DNA from: Achromobacter sp. HZ34
Lineage (GTDB): Bacteria; Pseudomonadota; Gammaproteobacteria; Burkholderiales; Burkholderiaceae_B
Assembly: GCF_002209485.1 (NCBI RefSeq)
Contig: NZ_NJIX01000006.1
Span: 451,124-515,123, forward strand
Direction: 5' to 3'
DNA length: 64,000 nucleotides
Positions 46,237 through 55,211 of the stretch are shown here, one piece after another. The notes under the pieces are model-generated. The model searched no databases. It was not told the DNA's origin and saw only the letters and a program-made list of their open reading frames with translations. Both the position numbers and the translations under genes were made by a program. Within the stretch, counting starts at the first letter, position 1, and every line of letters begins with the position of its first letter.

Positions 46237-46977
46237 TTACCTTGCCGGTAAATTCAAGCGCTTGCGCAGATCCGCGGCATTGCCGATAGCCTGCCAGCCG
46301 GGGGCCCCCGGCTGAAAAGTCCTCGCCGTCTCCAAACCGCCTGTCACGACCGGTTCCAGACCGATATCGCGTATCAGTTGCGACGTGACGGCAAGTGCGT
46401 CGGCATCGTCGCCCGCGATGGGAATGGCCAGCGGATCGCCCGGCCGGTGTGCGGCGCTGGCGATCGTGCGCGTGCTCATCGTATTGAAAGCCCTGACCAG
46501 ACGTGTCCCAGGCAGCAGTTCCGCCGAAACCTTGCCCACCCCCTCCTGTTCGGCGCGCCGCGCCGGGGCGCCGTCGCGTCCGGAGAATGGATTGGTAGCG
46601 TCGATGACCACCTTGCCGCGCAGTTCAGCACGCAGATCCTGTCCCAATTGAGGTAGCGCGCCATACGGCACGGCCACCAAGACGATCTGCCCCCACCTGG
46701 CCGCTTCACCGGGCGTGCCGGCACTTGCCAGCTTGCCCAGCTTTTGCACCATCTCCCGCAGTTCTTCAGGGTGCCGGGACGAGAACATCACCGGATACCC
46801 TGCCTGCACGAGCATGGCGCCCAGCGTCCCGCCCACCGTGCCGGCACCTATGATGCCGACTTGCGGCCTGGCCTGGTTCGATGGCGTGGCCGCCTGTGCG
46901 TGGACGGGCGGCAGCACAACGGCTGACAAGATGGCAGCCAGCGCGGCGGCTGCAAGAAAATCACGGCGATAGATCAT
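46237..46977 (-). CDS. Tat-exported NADP-binding (F420-reductase-like) protein
   Basis: This protein is 246 aa from MIYRRDFLAAAALAAIL, which has GGAG upstream. RRDFL followed by a hydrophobic run and AQA is a twin-arginine export signal. The mature part is a Rossmann fold (VGIIGAGTVGGTLGAMLVQA, then VVIDATNPFSG and RAFNTMSTRTI) of the family of NADP oxidoreductases resembling F420-dependent reductases. This family is usually cytoplasmic, so Tat export is unusual; Tat exports folded, cofactor-loaded proteins, which makes it plausible. Substrate unknown. Confidence 0.75.
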   Translation of the reverse strand: MIYRRDFLAAAALAAILSAVVLPPVHAQAATPSNQARPQVGIIGAGTVGGTLGAMLVQAGYPVMFSSRHPEELREMVQKLGKLASAGTPGEAARWGQIVLVAVPYGALPQLGQDLRAELRGKVVIDATNPFSGRDGAPARRAEQEGVGKVSAELLPGTRLVRAFNTMSTRTIASAAHRPGDPLAIPIAGDDADALAVTSQLIRDIGLEPVVTGGLETARTFQPGAPGWQAIGNAADLRKRLNLPAR

Positions 46978-47063
46978 CGTGGGCTCCATCTCGGGCGCGC
47001 GCCAGGGCGGCGCGCTATTCAAGGGCGGATAAACAGGTCATCGCGTGCCGTGGCGGCCGTCCG

Positions 47064-48818
47064 TCATAGATCGACGACCAAGTCATCGCGCGGCATTGCA
47101 CAGCAGATCAATACATTGCCCGTTGCCGGAAGATCCAGCGGATCCGGCTCGTACGCGACAGAACCGGAGATCAGGCCGCTCTCGCAGTTATGGCAGACGC
47201 CGCTGCGGCAGGACCAGCGCGCGGGCACATCGCAGGCTTCGGCCAGTTCCAGAATACTTCGATAGGCCGCGCCATTCCAATGCGCGCTGACACCGCTGCG
47301 GGCGAACGATATTCGCGGCCCGGCGCAATCTTCATGTTCGGGGGCATGCGGGGGCCGCGTTGCGGTAGCGGCGATGCCGGGCGTCAGCGACGCGCCGCCG
47401 TTGAAGGTTTCGGTATATAGCCGCTCTGACGCTACACCCAGTGACGCCAGCGCCTGCTTCATGTCCGCCATGAAAGCGATCGGACCGCACACATAGGCCT
47501 CCGAGTCCGCAGCGATGGGAAGCTCGCGCAGCGCCGTCAGCGACAGGCGGCCTGAGCCATCGAAATCCCGGCCGGCCACATCGCTCGGGGACGGCCGGGT
47601 GTAGCGCACATGGCCGCATCCCTGCGCCAGCGAGTCCACCAGGCGCCGTGCCTCCGCCGCGAATGGGTGATGCCGGCCGTCGCGCGCCACGTGTATCCAC
47701 GAGACCCGGCGCGCCGTGTGCGCCATGGCCAGCGCATTCAGCATCGCCAGTACCGGCGTCACGCCGATGCCGGCGCTCATGAGCAACACGGGGCCTTCCC
47801 CGCCTTGCAGCGTGAAACCGCCACGCGGCGCGCTGACATCGAGGACGTCACCGACCTTCACGTGATCACGGACATATCTGCCGGCCCTGCCGTCAGGCTC
47901 GACCTTCACGCCTATCCGGTAACCAGGCGAATCCGTCCGGCCGCAGACCGAATAGCTGCGCAGGACCGGCGGTTCGCCGGCAGCCACCTGCAAGCGCAGG
48001 ACCAGATACTGGCCGGGGAGCGCCGGCGTCAGCGCCTGTCCATCCGCACTTTGCAGCGACAGGGCGATGACATCGTCGGAAACGGATTCCACTGCGGTCA
48101 CCGAGAGCCGCTGGAAGCCTGGCGCAGCGGCCTGACGGGCGGCCGCCGGCGCCAGGCCCGCATTGCCGCTGGCCATGGGACGCCGCAGCAGCGCGTCGAA
48201 CGATCCGCGCCAACCCTTCGAAAGCGCCTCGATGCGCAGCGCCCGCTCCAACTGTTCGCGCGGGTGGCGGGATGAATACAACAGGGCGTCGGTTTGCGCG
48301 ACGGTCATGCGTTCGGCGGCGGCGCCGACCTTGACGATTTCGTCGCCGGCACCCACATCGCCTTCGCTCAGGACGCGCAGGTAGAACCCCGGCAGTCCGG
48401 CTGCCACCAGTAGCGCCGGCATCCTTGGTTCGTTGGTGCGAATACCGACGCGATAACAGGTCACGCGCGGCTGGGTGACTTCAAACAGGGCGCTGCCGAT
48501 CCGATAGCGGTCGCCGATGCAGACTTCGGTGTCCGGCAGGCCAGTTACCGTGAAGTTCTCACCGAACTGGCCGTGGACGAAATCGTTACGGTGGAGTTCG
48601 GCTTCCCAGTGGCGATAGGCTTCGACCTGGTACACAAAGACCGCGCGCTGCTCGCCGCCATGCCCGCCGAGGTCGCCCTGGCCGTCCCCCGCCAGGTTCA
48701 GGCGCCCGACGCGGCAGCGGCCTATGACCGGGTACTTCCAGATGCCTGTGTGTACCGTGCGGCCCTTCCAGTCGATGTCGCGCGGCAGGCCGACGTTTAC
48801 CGAGAGTAATCGTGCCAT
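47064..48818 (-). CDS. MOSC domain fused to a ferredoxin-type reductase
   Basis: This 584-aa multidomain oxidoreductase begins with a MOSC/YiiM domain (about 1-220: GGEQRAVFVYQVEAYRHWE, and Cys in QPRVTCYRVG) that may carry molybdenum cofactor or sulfur. An FAD-binding reductase domain follows (VLRSYSVCG), then an NAD-binding domain (LLMSAGIGVTPVLAML). The protein ends with a plant-type [2Fe-2S] ferredoxin domain (C-x4-C-x2-C in SCRSGVCHNC, fourth Cys in LICCAMP). Electrons could flow NAD(P)H-FAD-[2Fe-2S]-MOSC, perhaps to reduce an N-hydroxylated or sulfur compound. It converges on no partner and lies 86 bp upstream of the Tat protein gene on the same strand. Confidence 0.88.
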   Translation of the reverse strand: MARLLSVNVGLPRDIDWKGRTVHTGIWKYPVIGRCRVGRLNLAGDGQGDLGGHGGEQRAVFVYQVEAYRHWEAELHRNDFVHGQFGENFTVTGLPDTEVCIGDRYRIGSALFEVTQPRVTCYRVGIRTNEPRMPALLVAAGLPGFYLRVLSEGDVGAGDEIVKVGAAAERMTVAQTDALLYSSRHPREQLERALRIEALSKGWRGSFDALLRRPMASGNAGLAPAAARQAAAPGFQRLSVTAVESVSDDVIALSLQSADGQALTPALPGQYLVLRLQVAAGEPPVLRSYSVCGRTDSPGYRIGVKVEPDGRAGRYVRDHVKVGDVLDVSAPRGGFTLQGGEGPVLLMSAGIGVTPVLAMLNALAMAHTARRVSWIHVARDGRHHPFAAEARRLVDSLAQGCGHVRYTRPSPSDVAGRDFDGSGRLSLTALRELPIAADSEAYVCGPIAFMADMKQALASLGVASERLYTETFNGGASLTPGIAATATRPPHAPEHEDCAGPRISFARSGVSAHWNGAAYRSILELAEACDVPARWSCRSGVCHNCESGLISGSVAYEPDPLDLPATGNVLICCAMPRDDLVVDL

Positions 48819-49098
48819 GGCATGGCTCCGTCGTTACGGAATTCGGCGCCGGGTGCTGAAGCGAAACCGGGCCGCGGTAAATAGTACGTCGGCGCGCGGC
48901 AGGGCGCTATCCGTAATATTGGCGAGTCGAAACGGGGCCTGACCACCCCGCCTCCGTGGCTCGGCATCCGTCCCGCCGCATCCGTAATCGTCGCTGCAAT
49001 AAAAATTGCAATGGTAAAGATCCTGCAATATAGTTTGCATACGATTCAGCATAGCTTCACCTGACTGCTCACAAGAATTTCTTATAAAGTCCTCTGGA

Positions 49099-49956
49099 AT
49101 GCGTTTCGAAGACCTGGTCGCGGAAAAGAACGACACACTGACGCCGTCCGACATACGGTTGGTCAACGTTCTGCTGACAGACCCCACCATCGGCAGCCTC
49201 ATGCCTGCACAGAAAGTTGCAGCGCGTGCAGGCGTGCACCCATCCACGGCCAGCCGCCTGGCGCGCAAGCTGGGCTTCGAAACCTATAGCGCCATGCGCG
49301 AGGCGCTGGAATTCGAGCAGGATGCGGCGGCGCGCGTGCGCAAGCGTGTCGATAGTGCAGCGGGGCGCTCCCTGCTGGAATCCGTGGTCGCTGGAGAAAT
49401 GCTGGCGCTCAGCCGCCTGATGGCGCAGGTCAGCCAGGAACAGATCACGGCAGCGACCAACGCCTTGCGTCGCGCAAACAAAATCATCGTCATCGGTGAA
49501 AGCCACGCTGGCAGCCTGGCCGAGCTATTCGCGCGGCGCTTGAAGCGTTCCGGCTACGCCGCCACCGGCCTGGCGCACGCCGACTGGCAAGCCGCCGACG
49601 AACTGATCGGCCTGACACAGAAAGACCTGGTGTTCGGCATGATCTTTCGCCACGACAGCCCCGGCGTGGTGCGCGCCCTGACGCTGGCCGCCGAACGCGG
49701 CGCCGGCACCGTGCTGCTCACCGACCGCAGCGTGGCGCCCGCGGCCAAGATCTCCATCACCGCCAGACGCGGCGAGCCAGGCGAGTTCCACTCCCTGACG
49801 GTGCCGATGGCGATCTGCAACACGCTGGTGCTGGAGCTTTCCAGAGTGGATCGAGGCCGTTCCATGGATGCCTTGGCCCAGCTGGAAGACCTGCGCCTGT
49901 CGTTCGAGAATGCCGGCGTGCCGCAAAAGAAGCGTGGCGACCGGTCCCAGCCCTGA
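49099..49956 (+). CDS. MurR/RpiR-family transcriptional regulator
   Basis: This 285-aa protein has an N-terminal HTH domain (VAARAGVHPSTASRLARKLGF, about 40-60) and a SIS sugar-phosphate-binding domain (IVIGESHAGSLAELFARRL, about 130-260). Family members sense phosphorylated sugars or related metabolites and control neighbouring genes. It lies 73 bp upstream of the ABC operon on the same strand and is divergent from the MOSC gene, so local control of the transporter is the best inference. Confidence 0.9.
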   Translation: MRFEDLVAEKNDTLTPSDIRLVNVLLTDPTIGSLMPAQKVAARAGVHPSTASRLARKLGFETYSAMREALEFEQDAAARVRKRVDSAAGRSLLESVVAGEMLALSRLMAQVSQEQITAATNALRRANKIIVIGESHAGSLAELFARRLKRSGYAATGLAHADWQAADELIGLTQKDLVFGMIFRHDSPGVVRALTLAAERGAGTVLLTDRSVAPAAKISITARRGEPGEFHSLTVPMAICNTLVLELSRVDRGRSMDALAQLEDLRLSFENAGVPQKKRGDRSQP

Positions 49957-50029
49957 ATACAAGAACAAAGAAGTACCAAGCTACAGAACACCTTTCGATA
50001 TCACTGACCGCGCAGGCGGAGGAATTGGC

Positions 50030-51640
50030 ATGTTGAATCTGAAACGGCACGCCGTACGCGGCGTTCTCTCGTGTCTGTCGGCGTTGATCCTGCCCATGGG
50101 GCAGGCCCAGGCCGCGAGCGATACGCGCCCCAATCTGACCGTCGCGGTAAATGAACTTGCGCGCACGCTGGACCCCGCCGCCGGTAACGGCAACGTCGAC
50201 GTCCGCATCTACTATTCGATTTTCGACACGCTGATCCGCCGCGATTTCAATCATCCGGATGCCGATGGCGGTGCGAAGCTGGTTCCCGGCCTGGCGACCA
50301 GCTGGTCCTGGACCACGCCCACCACGTTCGATGTGAAGCTGCGCACGGGCGTGACCTGCCACGATGGCAGCCCGTTCAATGCTGACGATGTCCTGGCGAC
50401 GTTCTCGCCGGAGCGCCTGTGGGGCCCGGACGCCTATTACGCCGAAGGTCCGGCCTATTTCGGCACCCTGCGTAAAGTCGAAAAGGTCGACGACACCACC
50501 GTGCGTTTCACCACCGCTGAACACGACGCCTCGCTGGAGCAGCGCCTGTCCAGCTATATGTCCTTCGTCATCTGCGACGAGGCCTGGAACAAATACAAGA
50601 AGGACGGTGTCGCCGCCAAGGTCTGGATGGACGACGCGGCCAAGGCCTTGCGCTGGAACCCGGTGGGCACCGGCCCCTACAAGTTCGCCGGCTATCAAAA
50701 GAACGACCACGTCACGCTGGAAGCCTTCGATGCCTATTACGAAGGCAAGCCGGCAGCGAAGAAGGTTGTCTTCAAATCGGTCCCCGAAGTGGCGGCTCGC
50801 GTGGCCGGCCTGGTGGCGGGCGACTACGACATCGCCGCCGAAATTCCGCCGGACCAATGGCAGGCGCTGGCAGCCTACAAGGACGTGGCACTGAAGACCG
50901 TGCCTTTGGAAAACAGCCACGTCGTGGTTTTCAACACCAACGATCCGCTGCTGTCCGACAAGAAATTGCGCCATGCCTTGAGCCTGGCGATCGACCGCCA
51001 GGCGCTGATCGATGCCTTGTGGAAGGGCAAGACGTATGCGCCCAATGGCTATCAGCTGCCCAGCTTCGGCAATCTCTACGACAAGAACCGCGTGGGCTAC
51101 GCCTACGATCCGGAGCAGGCCAGGAAGCTCCTGCAGCAGAGCCGCTACAAAGGCCAGGAGATCTCCTATCGCCTGATCCCGAATTACTACCTCTATAACG
51201 TCGAGGCAGCGCAGATCATGCAGGAAATGTGGCGCGCCGTCGGTATCAACGTCCGCATCGATTTCGTCGACAGCTTCAAGGACGTGCGCAAGCCCGGCGT
51301 GCAGATGTTCGCCTGGTCCAACACCTATCGCATTCCGGATCCGACGGGCTCGCTGCTGATACTCTGGGGCGCGGATTCCGAGACGCAGAAGTCGCAGAAG
51401 CTCTATACCGCGAACCCGCAATTCAACACGCTGGCCAAGACCTTGTATACGGCCACGGATCCGGCGCAACGGCGGGCGACGTATACCAAGGTGCTCGATG
51501 TCTTCGAGGACGACATGCCCATGACCATGCTGTACAACCCGGTCACCGGCTATGCCATGAAAAAGAAAGTGGTCTGGCAGCCGTATTCGCAGTACTACAT
51601 GGATCTGCGCCCCGACAACCTCTCGTTCGGGACGCCTTGA
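50030..51640 (+). CDS. ABC transporter substrate-binding protein, peptide type
   Basis: This protein is 536 aa from MLNLKRHAVRGVLSC, with GGAGGA just before. A Sec signal ends in GQAQAAS. It is a SBP_bac_5 (DppA/OppA-type) protein: LVPGLATSWSWTTPTTFDVK, FNADDVLATF and GTGPYKFAGYQ are conserved blocks. It would bind the ligand in the periplasm and deliver it to the DppBC-type permease encoded further down. The operon includes a glycerophosphodiesterase, so the ligand may be a phosphodiester rather than a peptide; that is inference. Confidence 0.9.
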   Translation: MLNLKRHAVRGVLSCLSALILPMGQAQAASDTRPNLTVAVNELARTLDPAAGNGNVDVRIYYSIFDTLIRRDFNHPDADGGAKLVPGLATSWSWTTPTTFDVKLRTGVTCHDGSPFNADDVLATFSPERLWGPDAYYAEGPAYFGTLRKVEKVDDTTVRFTTAEHDASLEQRLSSYMSFVICDEAWNKYKKDGVAAKVWMDDAAKALRWNPVGTGPYKFAGYQKNDHVTLEAFDAYYEGKPAAKKVVFKSVPEVAARVAGLVAGDYDIAAEIPPDQWQALAAYKDVALKTVPLENSHVVVFNTNDPLLSDKKLRHALSLAIDRQALIDALWKGKTYAPNGYQLPSFGNLYDKNRVGYAYDPEQARKLLQQSRYKGQEISYRLIPNYYLYNVEAAQIMQEMWRAVGINVRIDFVDSFKDVRKPGVQMFAWSNTYRIPDPTGSLLILWGADSETQKSQKLYTANPQFNTLAKTLYTATDPAQRRATYTKVLDVFEDDMPMTMLYNPVTGYAMKKKVVWQPYSQYYMDLRPDNLSFGTP

Positions 51641-52516
51641 TTGAAGCCCATCTTGCAAGTCGTCCCTCAAGTCGTCGCCGACGGCGCTGCCGAGCCCGTC
51701 CTCGCCGTACACGGCCTGCATGCAGGTTTCCGCGGGGCGACGGGATGGACCGGCGTGCTGCACGACGTCGGCTTCAGCGTCGATGCCGGCCGCACGCTAT
51801 GCATCGTGGGTGAGAGCGGCAGCGGCAAAAGCATCACCTGCCAGGCCATATTGGGCATCCTTCCCCGCAATGGCCGGATGACGGCGGGGCGTATCCTGTT
51901 CGAGGGACGCGACCTTGCAATGTTGCCGGAACAGGCGCTGCAGCGTATCCGCGGCGGCACCATCGGCATGGTGTTCCAGGATCCGTTGGGCTCGCTCAAT
52001 CCGGTTCACACCGTGGGCAGCCAGCTGCATGAAGCCCTGGCGCTGCATACGAACCTGTCGGGCTCGCAGCGCGCCGCGCGCGCGTTGGAATTGCTGGAAA
52101 TGGTGGGCATTCCCGAACCCAGGCAGCGCCTGGCCTCGTATGTGCACCAGTTCTCCGGCGGCATGGCACAACGCGTGATGATCGCCATGGCGCTGGCCTG
52201 TGGGCCCAAACTGCTGATCGCCGACGAGCCCACCACCGCGCTGGACGTGACCATACAGGCGCAGATCCTGGATCTGCTCAACCGCCTGAAAGCGCAACTG
52301 GGCATGGCCATGCTTTTCATCACGCACGATCTGGGTGTGGTGGCGGAGATGGCCGACGACGTCGTGGTCATGCGGCATGGTCGTGTGGTCGAAGCCGCGC
52401 CGGCGAAACAGCTATTCGCCAGGCCGCGCGAGGATTACACGCGCGAGCTGCTTGCCGCCATGCCGCGCCTGGACATCCGCGCGCCCGTCTATCGGCCACG
52501 GGAGACATGGCTATGA
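51641..52516 (+). CDS. ABC transporter ATP-binding protein, DppD-like
   Basis: This 291-aa protein has Walker A GESGSGKSITCQ, Q-loop VFQDPLGSLNP, signature FSGGMAQRV, Walker B LLIADEPTTALD and the His switch FITHDLG. The start is TTG directly abutting the stop of the preceding gene (TGATTG), so it probably relies on translational coupling. It pairs with the next gene to form the two unlike ATPases typical of peptide-type importers. Confidence 0.9.
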   Translation: MKPILQVVPQVVADGAAEPVLAVHGLHAGFRGATGWTGVLHDVGFSVDAGRTLCIVGESGSGKSITCQAILGILPRNGRMTAGRILFEGRDLAMLPEQALQRIRGGTIGMVFQDPLGSLNPVHTVGSQLHEALALHTNLSGSQRAARALELLEMVGIPEPRQRLASYVHQFSGGMAQRVMIAMALACGPKLLIADEPTTALDVTIQAQILDLLNRLKAQLGMAMLFITHDLGVVAEMADDVVVMRHGRVVEAAPAKQLFARPREDYTRELLAAMPRLDIRAPVYRPRETWL

Positions 52517-53520
52517 GCAAGCCCGGCTATGACGGCGATCTGCTGGAGGTCGATGGGCTGCGGCGCTACTTTGGCGGTGCGCGGTCCTGGCTGGGCAAGC
52601 GCCGCGCGATCCATGCCGTCGAGAGCGTGTCTTTCAGTCTTCGTATCGGCGAGACCTTGGGCCTGGTGGGCGAAAGCGGCTGCGGCAAGACCACCACGGG
52701 GCGCATGATCGTGGGGCTGGATCGCCCCACGCAAGGGACCATCCGATTCAAGGGCAAGGATCTGGCGTCCCTGTCGGCGTCGCAATGGCGCGCGAAACGC
52801 GCCGAAGTCCAGATCATTTTCCAGAACCCGCTATCGTCGCTGGATCCGCGCCTGCCCATCGCCAGGCAGATTCGCGAGCCTCTGGACCTGCACGACATCG
52901 GCGCGCCCGACGAACGCGATGCCGAGGTTGCCGAACTCATGCGGGCGGTGTCGCTGCCGGCCGAGATGGCGCATCGTTATCCCCATCAGATAAGTGGGGG
53001 CCAGGCCCAGCGTGTGGTGATCGCCAGGGCGCTGGCCTTGAAGCCCAGCCTGATCGTGTGCGACGAGCCGGTATCGGCGCTGGACGTGTCGGTGCAGGCC
53101 ACTGTCATTGCCTTGCTGGAGAGCCTGCAGCAGGACTATGGCATTGCCTATCTGTTCATCTCCCACGACCTGCGTGTCGTCAGGCGGCTGTCGCATCGCG
53201 TTGCGGTCATGTATCTGGGCCAGATCGTCGAGGAAGGCTGGACCGACGAGTTGTACGACCAGCCCTTGCATCCCTATACGCGCGCGCTGCTGTCCGCCAT
53301 TCCTGACGTGTCGAAAGCACCCGGCCAGGGCCGCGGTGGGCGTGTCGTGCTCAAAGGCGAGCCTCCCAGCCCCGCGCATCCGCCCAGTGGTTGCCACTTC
53401 CATACCCGCTGTCCCTACGCGCTGCGCCGCTGCGTTACCGAGGCGCCGGCGCTGCGCGTGATAGACGGCATCCATGCCGTGCGCTGCCATTTCGCGGAGC
53501 AAATCAAGGAAATACGATGA
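52507..53520 (+). CDS. ABC transporter ATP-binding protein, DppF-like
   Basis: This 337-aa protein has Walker A GESGCGKTTTGR, Q-loop IFQNPLSSLDP, ISGGQAQRV, VCDEPVSALD and FISHDLRVVR. It has the C-terminal oligopeptide-transporter extension with a Cys motif (CHFHTRCPYALRRC) that often binds an iron-sulfur cluster. It overlaps the preceding gene by 10 bp; a start two codons later is also possible. It overlaps the next gene by four bases. Confidence 0.92.
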   Translation: MAMSKPGYDGDLLEVDGLRRYFGGARSWLGKRRAIHAVESVSFSLRIGETLGLVGESGCGKTTTGRMIVGLDRPTQGTIRFKGKDLASLSASQWRAKRAEVQIIFQNPLSSLDPRLPIARQIREPLDLHDIGAPDERDAEVAELMRAVSLPAEMAHRYPHQISGGQAQRVVIARALALKPSLIVCDEPVSALDVSVQATVIALLESLQQDYGIAYLFISHDLRVVRRLSHRVAVMYLGQIVEEGWTDELYDQPLHPYTRALLSAIPDVSKAPGQGRGGRVVLKGEPPSPAHPPSGCHFHTRCPYALRRCVTEAPALRVIDGIHAVRCHFAEQIKEIR

Positions 53521-54266
53521 ATCGTCCCCTCGTTATCGCCCACCGGGGATATTCCTCGCGCTATGTTGAAAACACCCAGGCCGCCTATGACGGCGCCATC
53601 GCCATCGGCGCGGACGTCGTCGAAACCGATGCGCGGCTGACCCGGGACGGGCAGGTGTACGCCTGTCACGATGCCAACCTGGCCCGTATCGCCTTGAACG
53701 GCGAGGCCCGCGCGATTGCCGATCTGGACGCCGCCGAACTCGACGCCGTGGCCTTGATGGGCAACGAACGCCTGTCGCCATTGCCGGTGACCTTGACCCG
53801 CATCGCGCCGCGCCGGCCTGTCCTCATCGACGTGAAGACGCCCGATCTGATCTTGATCGAGGCCGTGGTGCGTGATGTCCTGGCGCATGGCGCCATCGGC
53901 CGCGCCTGGATCGGCGTGCGTGACGTGGCACAGATGCGCAGGGCGCGTGAACTGGAGCCCGGCCTGAAGCTGCTGGCGTTCCTGCCGGATTACGCACAGG
54001 CCGACGCGTTCGAGCAGGCGGGCGCACAGGTGTTCCGCGTGTGGGAGGGTGAGGTGGCACAGCCAGCCGCCGCGCGCGTGCTGCGCGACAAACCCACCTG
54101 GGTCACCATGGGGGGCAAGGGCACGCCCTGCGCGGTAGGCGACACCACGCCCGAACGCCTGGCGCGCATTCTGGACTTGCAGCCCCGGGGCGTGCTGGTG
54201 AACGACCCGTTGCTGATGATCGCGCCGGGTACGTCCGGCATTGCCGCCACCCCTTCGTCAACCTGA
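53517..54266 (+). CDS. glycerophosphodiester phosphodiesterase
   Basis: This 249-aa GDPD-family protein begins at once with the active-site region IAHRGYSSRYVENTQ, then ADVVETDARLTRDG with Glu and Asp for the metal, and HDANLARI. It hydrolyses glycerophosphodiesters to glycerol-3-phosphate and an alcohol; no signal peptide is seen, so it acts in the cytoplasm. Its ATG overlaps the preceding stop (ATGA) and dppB follows 8 bp later. It is thus embedded between the ATPase and permease genes of the transporter. Confidence 0.88.
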   Translation: MNRPLVIAHRGYSSRYVENTQAAYDGAIAIGADVVETDARLTRDGQVYACHDANLARIALNGEARAIADLDAAELDAVALMGNERLSPLPVTLTRIAPRRPVLIDVKTPDLILIEAVVRDVLAHGAIGRAWIGVRDVAQMRRARELEPGLKLLAFLPDYAQADAFEQAGAQVFRVWEGEVAQPAAARVLRDKPTWVTMGGKGTPCAVGDTTPERLARILDLQPRGVLVNDPLLMIAPGTSGIAATPSST

Positions 54267-54274
54267 GGCACAGC

Positions 54275-55207
54275 ATGGACTGGCGCGCAACGATACGCAA
54301 GCTTGTACGTGGTCTCCTGACGGTGTGGATCGTCGTCACGTTCACGTTCGTGGCCTTGAATCTTTCGGGCGATCCCATCGAAGCCCTGGTCGGCGATCAG
54401 GCGTCGCCCGAAGTCGTCCAGCAGTACCGGCAGAAGTTCGGCCTGGATCGCCCGCTGTGGGAGCAATACGTTTCGTATCTGCAAAACCTGATGCAGGGCG
54501 ATTTCGGCTTGTCGCTGTCCGACCAGAAGCCGGCCACGGAGCTGATCGCTGAAGCGTTGCCCTATACCTTGCGCTTGGGGCTGACCGGCTTCGGGCTGGG
54601 CCTGCTGGCTGGACTGGCGCTGGGCATCGTCGCCGCGCTGCATCGCAATCGGCCGGTGGACCGCTTCGTCATGAGCTTCGCGGTGCTGGGGTTCAGCCTG
54701 CCCAATTTCTTCCTGGGCATCCTGCTGATATTGCTGTTCTCGCTGCACTTGCGCATGTTGCCCAGTGCCGGCGCGGACACGCTCTGGCACCTGATCCTGC
54801 CGGCCATCACGCTGGGCACGCACTTCGCCGGCGTGTTCGCCCGCTTCACGCGCTCGGCCATGCTGGAGGTGCTCAATCGGCAGTACATGGTCGCCGCGCG
54901 GGCCAAAGGGGTGCCGCAAGCCCGGCGGGTACTGTGGCATGCGCTGCCCAACGCTGCCATTCCCATCATCACCATCGTCGGCCTGAAGCTGGGCGATCTG
55001 GTGGCCGGGTCCATCATCGTCGAGACGGTGTTCGGCTGGCCCGGCATCGGCCGCCTGCTTATCGGTGCGGTGACCTCACGGGATTTCGCCGTGGTGCAGG
55101 CCATCCTGATCCTGACGGCGGTCACCATGGTGCTGAGTAATCTGGCGGTGGATTTTTTCTACACCCTGGTCGATCCACGCATGCGCTCGGCGCGCAAGGA
55201 AGGGTAG
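54275..55207 (+). CDS. ABC transporter permease, DppB-like
   Basis: This 310-aa membrane protein has the DppB layout: one N-terminal helix, a periplasmic loop, then five helices. The EAA-loop consensus is YMVAARAKGVPQARRVLWHA. The early block SGDPIEALVGDQASPEVVQQ is typical. It forms the heteromeric channel with the next gene product. Confidence 0.93.
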   Translation: MDWRATIRKLVRGLLTVWIVVTFTFVALNLSGDPIEALVGDQASPEVVQQYRQKFGLDRPLWEQYVSYLQNLMQGDFGLSLSDQKPATELIAEALPYTLRLGLTGFGLGLLAGLALGIVAALHRNRPVDRFVMSFAVLGFSLPNFFLGILLILLFSLHLRMLPSAGADTLWHLILPAITLGTHFAGVFARFTRSAMLEVLNRQYMVAARAKGVPQARRVLWHALPNAAIPIITIVGLKLGDLVAGSIIVETVFGWPGIGRLLIGAVTSRDFAVVQAILILTAVTMVLSNLAVDFFYTLVDPRMRSARKEG

Positions 55208-55211
55208 GGCC

